A DNA stretch of 64,000 bases from Azadirachta indica (Eukaryota; Streptophyta; Magnoliopsida; Sapindales; Meliaceae): contig CM040452.1 of NCBI GenBank assembly GCA_022749755.1, positions 14,464,350-14,528,349 on the forward strand. Reading direction: 5' to 3'. This document shows, in pieces, positions 24,116-37,656 of this stretch. Each line of letters opens with the position of its first letter. The first letter of the stretch is position 1. The notes under the pieces are model-generated. The model ran no database searches. It was given only the letters and a program-made list of their open reading frames with translations, and was not told where the DNA came from. The position numbers and the translations under genes were made by a program.

Positions 24116-25476
24116 GAATATTATTTGTGTAAAATTGGTCATAAGATTTTTTCCTCCAAAATTTATTATAGTGGTCATTTTTTAACACAATTTTTGAACA
24201 GTAGTTATTTTTTAATTTAGAGTGTAAATAATGATCATAAATAAAAATTTCATTTTTTTTTTCCTCTTTTACCTCTTTACGCTCCCTCTTTGCTTTTTTC
24301 TCGCTTTTCTCTTCTCTCTCACTCTTCTTTTTTTTGCTGCATTTCTTCCTTCTAGTTGGATTCAACTGTTGTTGTAATAAAATTTGGAAGTCACAGTCTC
24401 TCTTGTTCTCTATTCTCCTTTATCTCTTCTCACTCACTCTTCTAATGTAGTAATAAAATTGGAAATCAAAAATCCAAGAGATGAACTTGATATTGAATTA
24501 TTTTTTTCTTTCATAGGTATAGTTATTTGTTACGAATTGGATAATCCTTTGGATTTTCTTTAATAAACAAAAATAGTTGTATGTGAATTTGATTTGATAA
24601 CTATATTTAGATTAGAAAATTCTAGGGTTTGTGAAACTAAAATAGATTTAAGAATTTGAGGATTTAATTTTCTTTCCTCATTTAGATGAGAGAATTCTAG
24701 AGTTCGTGAGTATTTTCATTTCTCTTATTCTCCAAGCTTTTGTGTTTCGTGGGCGTTCATGGATTAAGGCACAATAGATTTTATTAATCATTCTCTCTAT
24801 TGCAATCACAATAATGGGACCTTTCTTGTCCTTCTTCTCTATATCTCCTTCTTTATTTTTCTTCTTGCCTTCGTTAATGTTGTCTTCATTTTGCTTTCGT
24901 TGTTGCTGTCGTCATTTTCATCGTTGTTGTTCTTTTGTAACAAAGGAAAAAAAAGGAGTAAAACAAAAACACAAATCAACTATTTTTTTCCACTGGAAAT
25001 AGGAAGCATTAGAATAAGAAAATGAGTTGGGGTTACTCACCTTGACCATTAATTAAATTTGCATATAGGTTAATTTTAATATGTAATATACTACATAATA
25101 TAAAACACTAATTTTGCACAAGTAATAATAATAGAGAGAATAATTAATAAACTATTTAATTAATTAATATTACATATTGGATTAATTTACATATAATATA
25201 AAATAATAGTAATAATATGCATAATAATATTATTATTATTTCATTTATTTTTCAAGTTTTCCTCAATTATTTTTTGAAGGGTAATATTAATTTAATTTAA
25301 TTTTAATAGATAATTAATTTATTTTTTCTAAAATATATACATTGCTTACTACACATATAAGGTTAATTTTGCCTTTTACTACACATAGGCTATTTTCATC
25401 TTCACGCACACAATCATTTAGTATAACTTTTCAAATATAGTTTTTTAGAATATACTTTTTACGTATAAACCTTTTA

Positions 25477-26617
25477 TAACTAAAATTTTTAATTAATTAT
25501 TTGGTTGTCACAAATAATTTTTGAGAAAATTTAAGTAATTATTTCAATAGACAAATTTTAAATTTATTTTAAAGAAATACTATAAAATTTTTAAAATAAA
25601 GTGATGGTATTTTAGATAATTTACATTTTCAAAAAGCTAAAAAAATTTTACTTTCAAAAGCTCAAATTTTGGGTCTCTTCCAGTATAAAGAAAACAATTT
25701 TTTTTAATTTTTAAAAACCTTTATCGAGTATCAACCAAATGACATTCAAAAATTAAAAAGAAAATTTAACACCAATGACTAACTCTTGGATCCAATTTTC
25801 TTAAATGACTATTGTTTAAAATCTATTTCAAAAATAACCAACTCAATTTTTTTAAACCAAAATACCCTACTTGAAAGTATACTTTTAAGCAAAAAGTGCA
25901 GTTTTGAGCATAAAAATATTGAAACTTTTTTTCATGCTCAAAAGTATAATTTCAAGCACTAAAGAAATTTCGAGTTTGAAGAAAATTGAAAACTGATCAT
26001 TTTTGAAAATTTTTTTATGAAAGTATTTTGATCCAAAAAAGTTTAGGTTGGTTATTTTTTAAATATATTTTGAATAATGGTCATTTAAGAAAATTGAATT
26101 TAAAAGTTGGTTACTGTTAAAATTTTTCCAATTAAAAAAAGATTTTACCATTAAAAAAATCTTTTCTACTAATGAAAAAATCAAACATAAAAGGCAATAA
26201 TTAGAATAACAGTAAATGTGTCTTTTTAGCATTTTCCATTAAAAGATAGTAGTGATTTGTAGTTAACATTTAGTGCTAATTTGGTTTAAGTTTTTCATTG
26301 GCCAAAGGTATTTTCTTAATGCTAAAACTTTTTTTCAAATTTTTTAATGTCATTTGGCTGACACTGGAGAAAGGGTTTAAAAAAATAAAAATATTATTTT
26401 TCTTCTATTGAAATAAGTTCAAAATTTAAACTTTTAACAATAAAGGTTCTCTTACTTTTTTTTAAAAGGTGAAATAGTTTAATACCTTTACTTTTGTTTT
26501 AAAAATTTTATGTTATTTCTTTAAAATAAAATATTAAAAATTTTTTCTATTAAAATAATTATAAAAATTTTATCAAAAATTATTTGTGACAACCAAATAA
26601 TTAATAAATTTTTGTTA
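25477..26617. mobile_element. Long-arm foldback element with a second foldback nested inside
   Basis: Outer arms of about 285 bp, 25477-25766 and 26325-26617, are reverse complements of each other over most of their length. Shared words include TTATTTGGTTGTCACAAATA and CAAATGACATT. Between them, 25761-26127 is itself an inverted repeat with arms of about 90 bp that share CAATTTTCTTAAATGAC and AAAATAACCAAC. No coding capacity. I could not define target duplications, probably because of age. Confidence 0.75.
25761..26127. mobile_element. Inner foldback element nested in 25477-26617
   Basis: Arms begin AAAATTTAACACCAATGAC on the left; read backwards from the right they begin AAAATTTTAACAGTAACCAAC. 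About 90 bp pair before a loop rich in AAGCA/GTGCTT words. Likely a younger insertion into the loop of the outer element. Confidence 0.65.
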
Positions 26618-28372
26618 GAGATATCAATCCCCAACCCCATCCCCGGTTGGGTCAAATCTGAGACAGGTTAGGGATATCCTTATTTGACTTTAAAATTTAG
26701 TCATAAATTTTATAATTTCAAAGTTCGAACTTGGAAGCAAATTCAACACCTTACTTACCACTAAACCACATTTTGTGCAATATTTAGCTAGAATATGTAC
26801 TTAATTTAAGTAGAATATTATTAAATGTTATTAAAATATTTAACTAATATACATACACCTATATATATATATATTAGAATAAAATATTTAACAATTAATA
26901 ACAATTTTATTATAATAAAATATCAAATTTTGATTTATACATTTATTTTAATTTTTTTATTAACCTATATAAATAAAAAAATAATATAAATAAAAAAAAA
27001 AAAACATATGTAGTAGTAAATTTCGATCTAATTTTTAATATAATTAATAAAAAGTGGGAGAAAATATATTAAATTGATCTTAGAGTCTGATTTTTTTTAC
27101 AGAAAAATATCTTGTTTGGTAAATAAAATGAAATATGAAAAGAAAAATAAATAGATTCATTGATTGTAAATTAATTATTTTTTTGGCATCAATTTATCTT
27201 TAACAATTATTTAAAATAAAATTTATTACTATTATTTTTCTTTATAATTATTTGAAGAAATAATAAATATATTTTAATATTATAATGTTTAAATTTTAAT
27301 AAAATAAATTTGATTACGAATATAATTATTTTCTTTTAAAAATTAATTTTAAAATTTTCAAGTAAATTTATTTAATTTTACACATAATTATTATTATTTA
27401 ACAATAAATTAATAGATTAAATTATATATGGGCAATTGTAACTATTAAACCTGAAATTTAAAATAAATTAAAAAATTCTAAAATTGATTAGCTTGAAAAA
27501 TTTTTAAAATTATGAAGGATTTAATTTACTAAATTAAAAAAAAGTGTAAACTTTTTAAAAGGACTTAATTGACCAAAATAAAAAATAAAAAATATTTTAA
27601 TTATTTATCAAATAAAATAAAATGGATTATATATAATTAATCCTATAAAGCTTACAATTTATATGGGAAAAAAGGGGACGGGTTGGGGAGAAAGGCAATT
27701 CCTGTCCTTGGCCCGATTCTGAAACAAGGATGGGCTCTTATCCTCATTCCCAACCCAATCGTTGCTTAACCTCAAAAACTCGTCTTAATATCTTATCTTG
27801 TCAAAAAAATTACTATTTTTACTTAATAATAATATTACAAATGACTTTTTAATATTTCAGATTATTTTTTAAGATTATGAGTAAATTTGGAATAAAGTCA
27901 AAAATAATCTTAAATTTTTTAAAATTGAACAAAATTAAAAGTAATTAGTTAAATTTTAATTTTAAGTTATGTTTGTCATTAATTCAATTTTAATTTTAAG
28001 TTTATGGTTGTCATTAACTCAATTGAATACAATTAAGTTATTGTAAAAATAAACCTTTTAATTTAGTCTTTCAGGACTCATTTGGGATTGTTATGGATTT
28101 TGAAATAATTTGTTTCTATTGTGTTGTAGAAATAATCAACTTTAAATAAAATTAATTTAACATTTGGTAAATTTTATTTATTAAAATGCTGTGAATTTCA
28201 AAAATAATTTTATGTGTTTAGTAAATTTATTGTTAAAAATATTGTATTAATACAAATGACTAAAATATATGTAATAAATAATAATGAATACAAATTATTT
28301 TAAGTGTTTAATATAAATTTAAGTACCCAAATTCTAGTATATCACAACATTACTCTTATTTATACTCTTTGA

Positions 28373-28866
28373 TAAAGTAATAATTTATATAAATTATTTA
28401 AATAATTAATTAAAAAAAAGGGAGAAAGCCCTGGCCCCTGGCCTTCCCTTCTCACCCAAGTACAAGTAGCAATTCCTTTCCTCTTTTTTGGAAAGACCTT
28501 CGTTCACAAGTTGACATAATAAACAAGCAAACGATCCATTTTAAATATATAAAAATAAAAATAATTATTTTTTATAATAATATAATAATTCATAAATATC
28601 TATTTATTTGATCAAATATAAAAAAATATTTATTTTTTTAAATATCAGAACGTATTTATTTATTATCCCAAACATTAAAAAAAAAAATATTTGTCAATGT
28701 CCGCATATTTTATATAAAACTGATAATTTAACAAAGTAATAAATTAATTTGTATAAATTATTTATTAATTAACAAAAAGAAAGCCCTTCCCTTCCCTTCC
28801 CCTCCCTTCGTTTCCTCTTTGTCGGAAAGGCTTTCGCTCACAAGTTGACGTAATAAACCAACAAAG
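28373..28866. repeat. Diverged direct duplication upstream of VARICOSE
   Basis: Segments 28373-28528 and 28733-28866 share the order: AAAGTAATAA, TATAAATTATTTA, AGAAAGCCCT, a C/T-rich tract, a GGAAAG run, and then TTCACAAGTTGACATAATAA or TCACAAGTTGACGTAATAAA. The last conserved block of the second copy lies about 250 bp before the VCS ATG, so this is probably a duplicated promoter segment. Confidence 0.7.
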
Positions 28867-28970
28867 AAACAAAGAAACAAACAAACAAACCTTATTTCTT
28901 TTCTTTTTCATTTTTTATTTTCCCGCAAAACCCCTTCTTTTCTCAGTCAGTCTGTCGTTTAACTCTGCTC

Positions 28971-29008
28971 TTCTCTGCTCTGCTCAGCTCAGCTCAGCTC
29001 AGCTCAGT
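28971..29008 (+). repeat. (TCAGC)n / TCTGC pentamer run in the probable VCS leader
   Basis: Five or six copies of the pentamer (GCTCA phase) follow related CTCTGCT words, about 110 bp before the VCS start codon. Probably transcribed as part of the pyrimidine-rich 5' UTR. Confidence 0.7.
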
Positions 29009-29116
29009 CTTACTTAAGTCGTCGTCGTTCTTCTACACTGCAAACATTTCTTCGTTTCAATTCCATTCATTCAATCATTCACTCTCAGCACTGACAACAG
29101 ATACAGATAAACTAAA

Positions 29117-32100
29117 ATGTCATCTCCAAATCACATTCAAAACCATTTCGAAATGCATAATTTCTTCCCTCCTTATCCTCCGTCACCCACTGCCGCCTCC
29201 GCCGCCTCTTTCTTCCCATCCGAGCCCCATTCTAACATGCACCCCAATCGCTTGATCCCTTCTCCTTCCCCCGCTCTCCATCCCAACGCCGGCCCCCAAA
29301 TTCTCGCTCTTCTCAACAAAAACAGCAACAACAACCAAGTTGGGCCCGGTTCTTCTTCTACGCTTGACAGAGGGTGGCGGGTTTTGGGTGATTACGTGCC
29401 TTATGACGTGGACGCCGTGGAAGGAGGAAGAGAACCGGAGCAGCTGGAGGCAACTCCGATTACTAAATACGGGTCGGATCCTGGGCTTGTTATCGGGAGA
29501 CAAATTGCTGTTAATAATCATTACGTCTGTTACGGACTTAAAGGTGGCAATGTTAGGGTTTTGAATCCCAATGCAGCTTCTCGCTCTTTGCTTCAGGGTC
29601 ACAGTAAGGTATTTAGTAATTTCGAGCGTAAATGTCTCTGACAAGTCGTTCCAACGCCAGTGGCATTTGTTGCCATTTGAGCTCAACCTCATTAAATTTA
29701 CTCAGGTTTCATCGTGGAATATAAAATTAAGTAGCCCGACTAGTTTGTATTTTACTTACATCTCATTAAATTTAATTTGTCAAATTTGGCTTGCAAGGTC
29801 GATAGATAAAGCAGCGATTATTTTAGTTAGACCTCTTGAAATTTAAGGTGTTTTCAAATTTTTTGAATTTTACGTTAAGCATGAAACAATGTTCATATGA
29901 TATGTTCTTTCGCTCAGAGAGTGACAGATATGGCTTTCTATGCGGATGATGTGCATCTTTTAGCTACTGTCAGCCTGGAGGGCCAGGTTTATGTGTGGAA
30001 GATATATGAAGGTCCAGATGAAGAAGATAATCCAGAAATAACAGGAAACGTTGTTATTGCTATTCAATTTTTGGGTGGAGAGGCAGAGGCAGATTATGCT
30101 CATCCTCGTGTTTGTTGGCATTGTAACAACCAAGTAATTGAGTACCCTTATTTCCTTTGTTTTTTTGTGGGAATTTTAATTTTTATAGGGTTTTACTATG
30201 TTCCTTAAAATGATTTTTTTTATTCTTCAGGATGTTTTGTTGGTTGGAATTGGAAAACGTGTTTTAAGAATTGATGTTGCAAAGGTTAACAGGGGTGAAG
30301 GATTTTCAGCTGAGGCACCCCTTCGATGTTCTGTTGATGGGCTGATCAATGGGGTTCAGTTAGTTGGTACACATAATGGAGAAGTCACTGATTTGTCCAT
30401 ATGTCAATGGACAACCTCCCGCTTGGTTTCTGCATCTACAGATGGCACGGTTTGTGCTTCCATGAATTATTATTGTGCATCATGTTTCAATGAAAGATGC
30501 AAAGAGTAATTTTTTAATCTTTTATTTTTATCTGGTTGCTGAAATTTGATATGGAGGAAAAAGTGAGAGTAGCTTAGAAATGGTTAAGTTCATGATTATT
30601 TTACTATAAAATAAGTAAAGTGATTTAGTTGAAGTTCCTACTGGGGTTGTGGGAGAGAAATTAATCAACTGTGACAATAATCCCAGCTAGATTGTGTGCA
30701 ATGATTGTTCTTCATTGATGGTCATATGTACACTTGACTGTTCTTTGGTTTTCTAACTTTTCTCTGTCTTTCCCCCTTCAAATTTTAGATATTGCATTAT
30801 ATTTCATCTTTCAACAAGATGTTTGTGCATTCATCCATTTTCTGATTGGTGTTTATTATAAATGTTTTGAACTTATCATGCAAATTTCTTGTTGTACAAC
30901 AGATAAAGATTTGGGAAGATGGCAAGGCAGCACCACTTACTATATTGAAACCACATGGTGGCCAACCTGTGACTTCAGCTCAGCTTATGACTGCTCCCCA
31001 CCAGACAGGTCACATCATGATTGTTACAGCGGTACATGCTCACCTAGTTCTTATCCTGCTGTATGCCAAGCAACTTCCTCTTAGGTGCTCTGGCTCAGTT
31101 TCTTAGATAGTTAAGCATATTGCTATTGGTTATGATGATTCTATTCTGACATTAAAAGTTTTTCTTAAACTGCATGAAATGTTACTATAGCAACTTCTGT
31201 TTTTCTATTTTTTCAGAAAGTTCCTCTTCAGAGTGCGTTTCACAGGAACAATCATTGCATTTGCTTGTAATGACTGCTTGTTTGTTACATTTGTTTGTAA
31301 TTGAACAACTAAACCTTATTAAAAGAAGTAATCTCTTTCCAGGGGCATTTAAATCGGGAGGTGAAGATTTGGGCCTCGGCAAGTGAAGAAGGGTGGCTGC
31401 TTCCTAATCATCCTGAATCGTGGAAGTGTACTCAGACATTGGACTTGAAGAGTTCAGCTGAACCTCGTGTTGAGGAGGCATTCTTTAACCAAGTTGTGGT
31501 GTTGTCTCAAGCTGGCCTTCTTTTAATTGCAAATGCTAAGAGAAAAGCAATATATTCTGTACACTTAGACTATGGCTCTAATCCCATGGGAAGCCATATT
31601 GATTATATAGCAGAGTTTGCAGTGAACATGCCTATTTTAAGTTTAACTGGGATGATTGCTCCTGGGGAACGTATGGCTAAGCTTTATTGTGTCCAGACAA
31701 TGGCTATTCAGCAGTATTCTTTGGACTTGTGCCAGTTTCTGCCACCACCAACACAGAGTGTGGGGTTGGAGAGGTCAGGTTCCAGTGTTTTACATGATGC
31801 AGGTAATGCTGAAGGGTTTGCTGCTTCAGATGCTAATGGAAATAGATTTAGTGGGTTTCTGTTTCCCAGTTTGGCAGCCAAAGCAAGTTGCTCTGAGACT
31901 ACTACTGCTGTAAGGTATCCTCTAGGCTCTACTTTCCCGGAGGCTGCCACCTTGCAAGAAAATATGACATCTAACATGGAATGTAAGCCTATCTCTCTGG
32001 AACTGACAAGTACTGATACTGACATTGCTTTTGTTGCATCACCACCTATTCCACGGAGTCCAAGGTTGTCTAGGAACCTTTCTGGTTTTAGAAATTCAAC

Positions 32101-35100
32101 AATTAGCTCTGATCCGGGCACCTCAGGCAGTGAACATGCTGGAAACCAATCAATTATTGACTATTCAGTTGACAGGCAAATGGACACCACTTGTACAAAC
32201 TTTAACTTGCCTTCCTTGCATAATGATGCTAAGAGTGATGAGAAGAAAAATGCAGCAAATGATACGTCTAAGGTGCTTAATCCATCTATGATGTTCAAAC
32301 GTCCAACCCATTTGATAACTCCTTCAGAGATCCTAATGTCAACTTCATCTTCCAAAACTACTAGTATTATTGAGGGAAAGAATGAGGAAGGTGTGAATAT
32401 TCAAGAGGTTGTTGTCAATAATGATGTTGGCAATGCTGAGGTGGAGGTTAAAGTAGTGGGTGAAGCAAGACGTACCCATAATGGTGAATTTGGTCCCACG
32501 AGAGAATCTCAAAACCTTGTTTCAGAAAATAGGGAAAAAATCTTTTGCTCCCAGGCTTCAGAGTCTGGAATTGACGTGGACAGAGTGCGTTCTAGAATAT
32601 CAGCAGAAAATTGTTTTGTGGAGGGAGTTCAGGAAGTTGATGATGCTGGCAGAAGAGACCCACTTGCCCTACCTCTGCAAAACAATATGAATGTCCGGGA
32701 CTCTACAAAAGATATGGATGGAAAGGTTTCAGAGCCAGCTATTACTACAACAGGGGCACCAAGGGCAAACGGTATAAGGCAGGAGAAAACTGATGATGTG
32801 TCAGGCCGATATTCTCCTTCTAGTGTTTTCAATATAGCCAATTTGTCCAATAAAGATGGTGGGAGTTCAAGTCTGCCCGCTGTAGAAGCTGCCTTTTCTC
32901 AAGTTATTTCTATGCAGAATATGCTTAATCAGGTGATTTTGTGAAGCTGAAACATGTTAACATCTCTTTATTGCATCCCAACTTGTACAGTTTTTCTGCT
33001 TAAAAATAGTTTCATCTGCTCAAGAGAGTGGTATTGGAGAGTAATTAACACGATCATGTAGGAAGGAGATTGTTTGGTCATTTCCTGGTACTGCATACTT
33101 GGTTAGCTTTTAAGAATAATAATATTTGGGTCATGAGAAGTAACCATTCAACCTTTATATTCAGTTGTCTTGTGTAACTGCAGCAGCATATACGTCAGTG
33201 TCATGTGGCTGTTGTCAAATGTTGCAAATCTTGGAATCACTTTTCCCATTTGGTTGCAATTGTCTCACAATTAGTAGCATGTCAGTATGGCAAACAAAAG
33301 TAGGTTTAAGGTTTTGCATCTTGTATGATGAAGCCATCATAAATAAAATTACATACACATGCAATCTTTTTCCAGTCTACTTATTCACTATTGACTTTGC
33401 TTTTTGTGCAGCTAATGACCATGCAAAAGGATTTGCAAAAGCAGATGTCAAACTTAGTTACCGTCCCTGTTACCAAAGAAGGTAGAAGACTGGAGGCAGC
33501 TATAGGGAGGAGCATTGAGAAAGCTGTCAAAACCAGTACCGATGCCTTGTGTGCTCGTTTGCATGAAGAGAATGCAAAAAATGAGAAATTATTACGAGAT
33601 CGCATGCAGAAAATAACAAGTTTGATCACAAACTTAGTTAACAAGGACTGGACAACCTTATTCGAGAAAGTGGTGAAGAGGGAGTTGGCTGCAGTTGGAA
33701 CAGCTATTGTTCGCTCAATTACTCCAAGTATTGAGAAAACAATAACTTCAGCTATTGCAGAGTCCTTCCAGGTTAGAATTATGAAGCTCTGACTCTTCTA
33801 AAAAGCATTTGTCATATCAGGATTGAATTGATACTTTGTACTGCAGAGAGGAGTTGGGGACAAGGCGGTGAATCAGCTGGAGAGATCAGTTAATTCAAGG
33901 CTTGAAGCAACTGTTGGTAGGCAAATCCAAGCACATTTTCAAACTACCGGCAAGCAAGCACTACAGGTTCTTACTAATTCAACTGGCATAGTTTAGCTAA
34001 TTCATTCGCTTGTGGGCCAATGTTAAACTAGTTATTATTGCACAAATGTGGTGTTTGCCATCTGACATGGATCCAGAATATTTCTGATATTATCAATCTT
34101 ATGAAGCAGGATGCTTTGATGTCTAGTATGGAAGCCTCAGTGATCCCTGCCTTTGAGAAATCATGCAAAACTATGTTTGGGCAAGTTGATGCTACATTTC
34201 AGAAAGGAATGCTCGAACATACAACTGCAGCCCTGCAACATTTTGAGTCCGCAAATTCTCCCTTGGCCCTTGCTTTGAGGGTTCGTAATTCTCATGATAT
34301 CTAATTCTTTGAGAAGAAGCACAGCTTTGTCTTTTTTCGTCTTCATGTCCAATAAATCAAAATACTTGAGCCTTGCATTGATACATGCAAATTAGAATTA
34401 AGGGCCTGCTAGGATGTATTGTGAGGGGTATCAGGAAAGGCAATGTTTTGGTATTAAGAGAATGGATTTTGATGCTGCAGATCTGTTGTAGACTTTGTTA
34501 ACATGACAAATAGCTGTTGCCCCATGTCATCATTCTTTTCCTGATTTTTCACATCTCTGGTTAAAGTATTTGTGCCATTGATTTACTTGCAGGATTCCAT
34601 TAGTTCTGCGTTATCAATGGTTCAGACCTTAAATGGAGAATTTTTGGATGGCCAGCGAAAACTAATAAGTCTTGCTGCAGGAGGAAACAAAAGTGCTGTG
34701 AATCCCTTGGTTCCACAACTGAGCAATGGACCTTTGCATGGTCTCCAACTCCACGAGAAGGTTGGCCCTGCTTTTCTTATTTACTTGTAGGTCATTTACT
34801 AGGGAAAGATAAACCTGAAGATATATAGCAGTAAAAGCAAATCAAAATTTATTATTCATGAAGGTAATTTTGGTTGCTATTGTAATTCTAAGCATTATTC
34901 GTCCATGCTTCAGGTTGAGGCAGCTTTGGATCCAACAAAAGACCTATCGAGATTGATATCTGATCGAAAATATGAGGAAGCTTTCACTGCCGCCCTACAA
35001 AGAAGCAATCTGTCTATAGTTTCTTGGTTATGTTCACAGGTAATGCTTAAGATATTGTGTACTCAAAAGAGTCTCAGTTTCTGTAAAATTTTTCACTGTT

Positions 35101-35620
35101 TTGACTTGAATATGATGTAGTGATTTTGGATTCCTGTTCATTTGTTCACTGTTAACCTTGGGTGGCTCCTTTTGTATACTTTCATCATCTCATTGTGCAA
35201 GGCCTCGGTTATATCAGATTCTAAAATGATGAGCTTTGAAAGAAGTACTGGAAAGATTGCATTTTAAGCCAACCATGTATGGTTGTATCTAATTGATATT
35301 GTATTTGGCAGGTTGATCTGGGTTGGCTTTTGTCTATGGTTCCTGCCCCTCTGAGTCAAGGAGTATTGCTCTCACTAGTGCAACAATTGGCCTTTGACAT
35401 AAACAATGACACATCGAGAAAACTGGCATGGATAACGGATGTGTCTGCTGCAATAAACCCAGCAGACCCGGTGACAGCAGTGCATGCCAGGCCCATCTTT
35501 GAGCAAGTTTCTCAGAAATTGCACCATCAAAGTTGCTTACCAACAACAACTGCTGCTGAACTTTCACGTATCCGACTTGTCATGCATGTCATCAACTCCA
35601 TGCTGATGTCCTGTAAATGA
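29117..35620 (+). CDS. VCS: Enhancer of mRNA-decapping protein 4 (VARICOSE)
   Basis: Eleven exons: 29117-29608, 29918-30133, 30231-30449, 30903-31031, 31343-32932, 33412-33771, 33847-33966, 34110-34280, 34593-34760, 34914-35039, 35312-35620. Joined 3900 nt, 1299 aa. VARICOSE/EDC4 is the scaffold of the cytoplasmic P-body decapping complex with DCP1 and DCP2. Visible are a Pro/Ser/Asn-rich N-terminus (1-90), WD40 repeats over about 95-440 ([40 protein letters not shown]), a long Ser-rich low-complexity linker within the 1590-nt exon, and an alpha-helical C-terminus (about 883-1299). The C-terminus carries [20 protein letters not shown] and ends in the conserved [13 protein letters not shown]. 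All exon phases agree. Length is near that of Arabidopsis VCS (about 1340 aa). Confidence 0.95.
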
Positions 35621-37656
35621 AACTCCCTCTTGTCTTAGTCTTGTGTGACACTAAAGAACAATGTTCTTCTTCTAACGTAATAGGGAAAGCTTGTACAAAA
35701 TTTCTTTGATTTTGATAATAATGTCTATTTCTTTTGGTCTAGAAGCAAGTGTGTACTGGCTTTATGTCCTTATTTCTGCTAAAATAGATTATAGGAGTAA
35801 CAAACTAACCGGGCGTTCCGTAGTAGTGCTTTTCAGTTCTTGTTCTTCCTTTCTTTTTAAAAATAAATAAATAAATAAAAAGCAATTAATAAATAATTTT
35901 ACAAGTCTCAAATTAAGTTAGATGGTATCATAAATAATTTTTTACGGGTTTTAACACATACCTCCCCTGAAACTTGAAATTTTAACACTTAAATGAAAGG
36001 TTTAAGGAAAGGTACACTTACCTCCCCTGAACCATTAATTGACCAGTCAATTTTATTTATATGATTATAATACCTTTAATTGCTTTAAAGTAAAGTATAA
36101 GAAATTCAATTTGTATGTAATTAAAAATAATTTTAATTTATATTTATTTAAAAATTAAAAATTTAATTAATTACAATTTAATTTACGATTTTAACATTTA
36201 GATAGAAATTTTAAGAAAAGACACACTTACCTTTCTTGGACCATCAATTGACTATATATTTTCACTTAAAATGATTATAATACTCTTAATTGTTTCAAAA
36301 TAAAGTTTAAGAAACTAAATTTTAATTTATTTGATGTTCAAAAAATTAAAATAATTAAAATTTTGATTAATGACTATTATAATTTATATTCATTTAATAT
36401 TTATTTAAATTAAAAATTTATTTAATGATATTTAAAATTAGCAGTTTAGCTATATTTATATTTTTTCTCATTTTCTGTCATTGCGTAGTTCCATCAAATT
36501 TTTTGTGTAAATCCACAAGTTTACATTTATTTTATGAGTCATAAGATTGATATTGAAGTATGAATTTAATATGAATGTGTATGACATAAATCTTGTATTA
36601 AAGTATTTTATAAGAAGAGTGAGATTAATAAGGTTATGAAAATTGTTTAGTGAAATAAAAAAAAATTATAGTTTATTGGTAGAGAATTTGTAAAAGAGGA
36701 GAATAAGAAAGGCGGCGGCTTTATATATTAAAATTTAAGATTTGAATAAATATGATATATGAATAAAAATTAAATTCCTATTTTGAGTAAATATTAAATA
36801 AATATAAACTAAAATTATCAAATTAAATTATCATTAATTAAATTATTAATTTCAATAAATATTAAATACACGTAAACTAAAATTGTTAAATTAAATTGTC
36901 ATTAATTAAATTTTTAATTTTTTAAATAAATATAAATTAAAATTATTTTTGATTACATACAGATTGAATTTTTTATATTTTACTTTGAAACAATTAAAGG
37001 TATTATAATTATATTTATAATTATGAGTGTACCTTTTTTTTAAACCTTTTATTTAACTGTTAAAATTTTAAATCTTAGGAAGGAAAATACGTGTTAAAAT
37101 CTTAATTTTTTAAAAATTATATTATTCATCAGTCACTGTACGAGTTTTATCTAAATTGAAAAATAAAATGTTATGTACATAATCGTATTACCTTGTGTGG
37201 TTTATAATTATTATTATATCTTATAAAATAGTTAACTACTAATTAATATTTGCTCCCGAAAAGCTAATCCTCAGTTCACTGCCAGAACAGTTGTGGAATA
37301 AGTCCCATTGTGCCAAAAAAGCATACTAATACATCTCATTGTAATTGTAATAATAAAGAAATACGGTAATTTTTATATGGTAATTGTTATATAAAAATAA
37401 TAATAATAATTGAGACAATATTTTTGAAATAAAAATGGGGTGATAATAATAATAATAACAATAATTTACATATATATATATATATGTATGTATTTTTTTT
37501 ACATTGCGTACAACAAGTCAATATTTCTCAACATTAACCAAAAAAAAAAAGAAAAAGAAAAACAAAACCAAAAACAAAAAATGAGATGTAAATTTTTGGT
37601 TTTTCTTTCTTTCTATCTAAAAGAATGTTGTTGTTGGGTCCTAAAATTGAAAATTC
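35621..37656. other. Convergent spacer between VCS and the DnaJ gene
   Basis: Contains the VCS 3' UTR, a 1.16-kb long-TIR element (35945-37103), a (TA)n run near 37470-37486, and the 3' UTR of the minus-strand J-protein gene. No extra coding exon seen. Confidence 0.65.
35945..37103. mobile_element. Non-autonomous long-TIR element, Mutator-like
   Basis: The left arm (from 35945, CGGGTTTTAACACATAC) and the right arm read backwards (AAGATTTTAACACGTATT) pair over roughly 250 bp. They share AAAGGTTTAA, ATTATAATACCTTTAATTG and AAAAATAATTTTAATTTATA. A further partial direct copy of the left arm starts near 36180. The word AATTTTTTA flanks both ends (35936-35944 and 37104-37112), a 9-bp candidate target duplication, though low in complexity. 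No coding capacity. Confidence 0.75.

Larger units (their letters stand above)
22557..28372. other. Gene-poor AT-rich stretch with decayed repeats
   Basis: Nearly 6 kb with no supportable coding exon. It includes the promoter of the small minus-strand gene (with a poly-A run at about 22713-22732). It also has a cluster of short alternating inverted repeats at 23930-24115 and a large nested foldback element at 25477-26617. Extensive A/T homopolymer sequence fills the rest. Open frames here are low-complexity and pyrimidine- or A-rich. Confidence 0.6.

Noticed and set aside
24814..25002. 62-codon frame rich in Ser, Phe and Cys.
   Set aside because: Low-complexity pyrimidine-rich sequence in a repeat-rich spacer; no splice or homology support.
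29183..29692. 169-codon open frame on the minus strand.
   Set aside because: It is antisense to VARICOSE exon 1 and reflects the GC-richer codons of that exon.
31708..32121. 137-codon open frame on the minus strand.
   Set aside because: Antisense shadow of the large VARICOSE exon.
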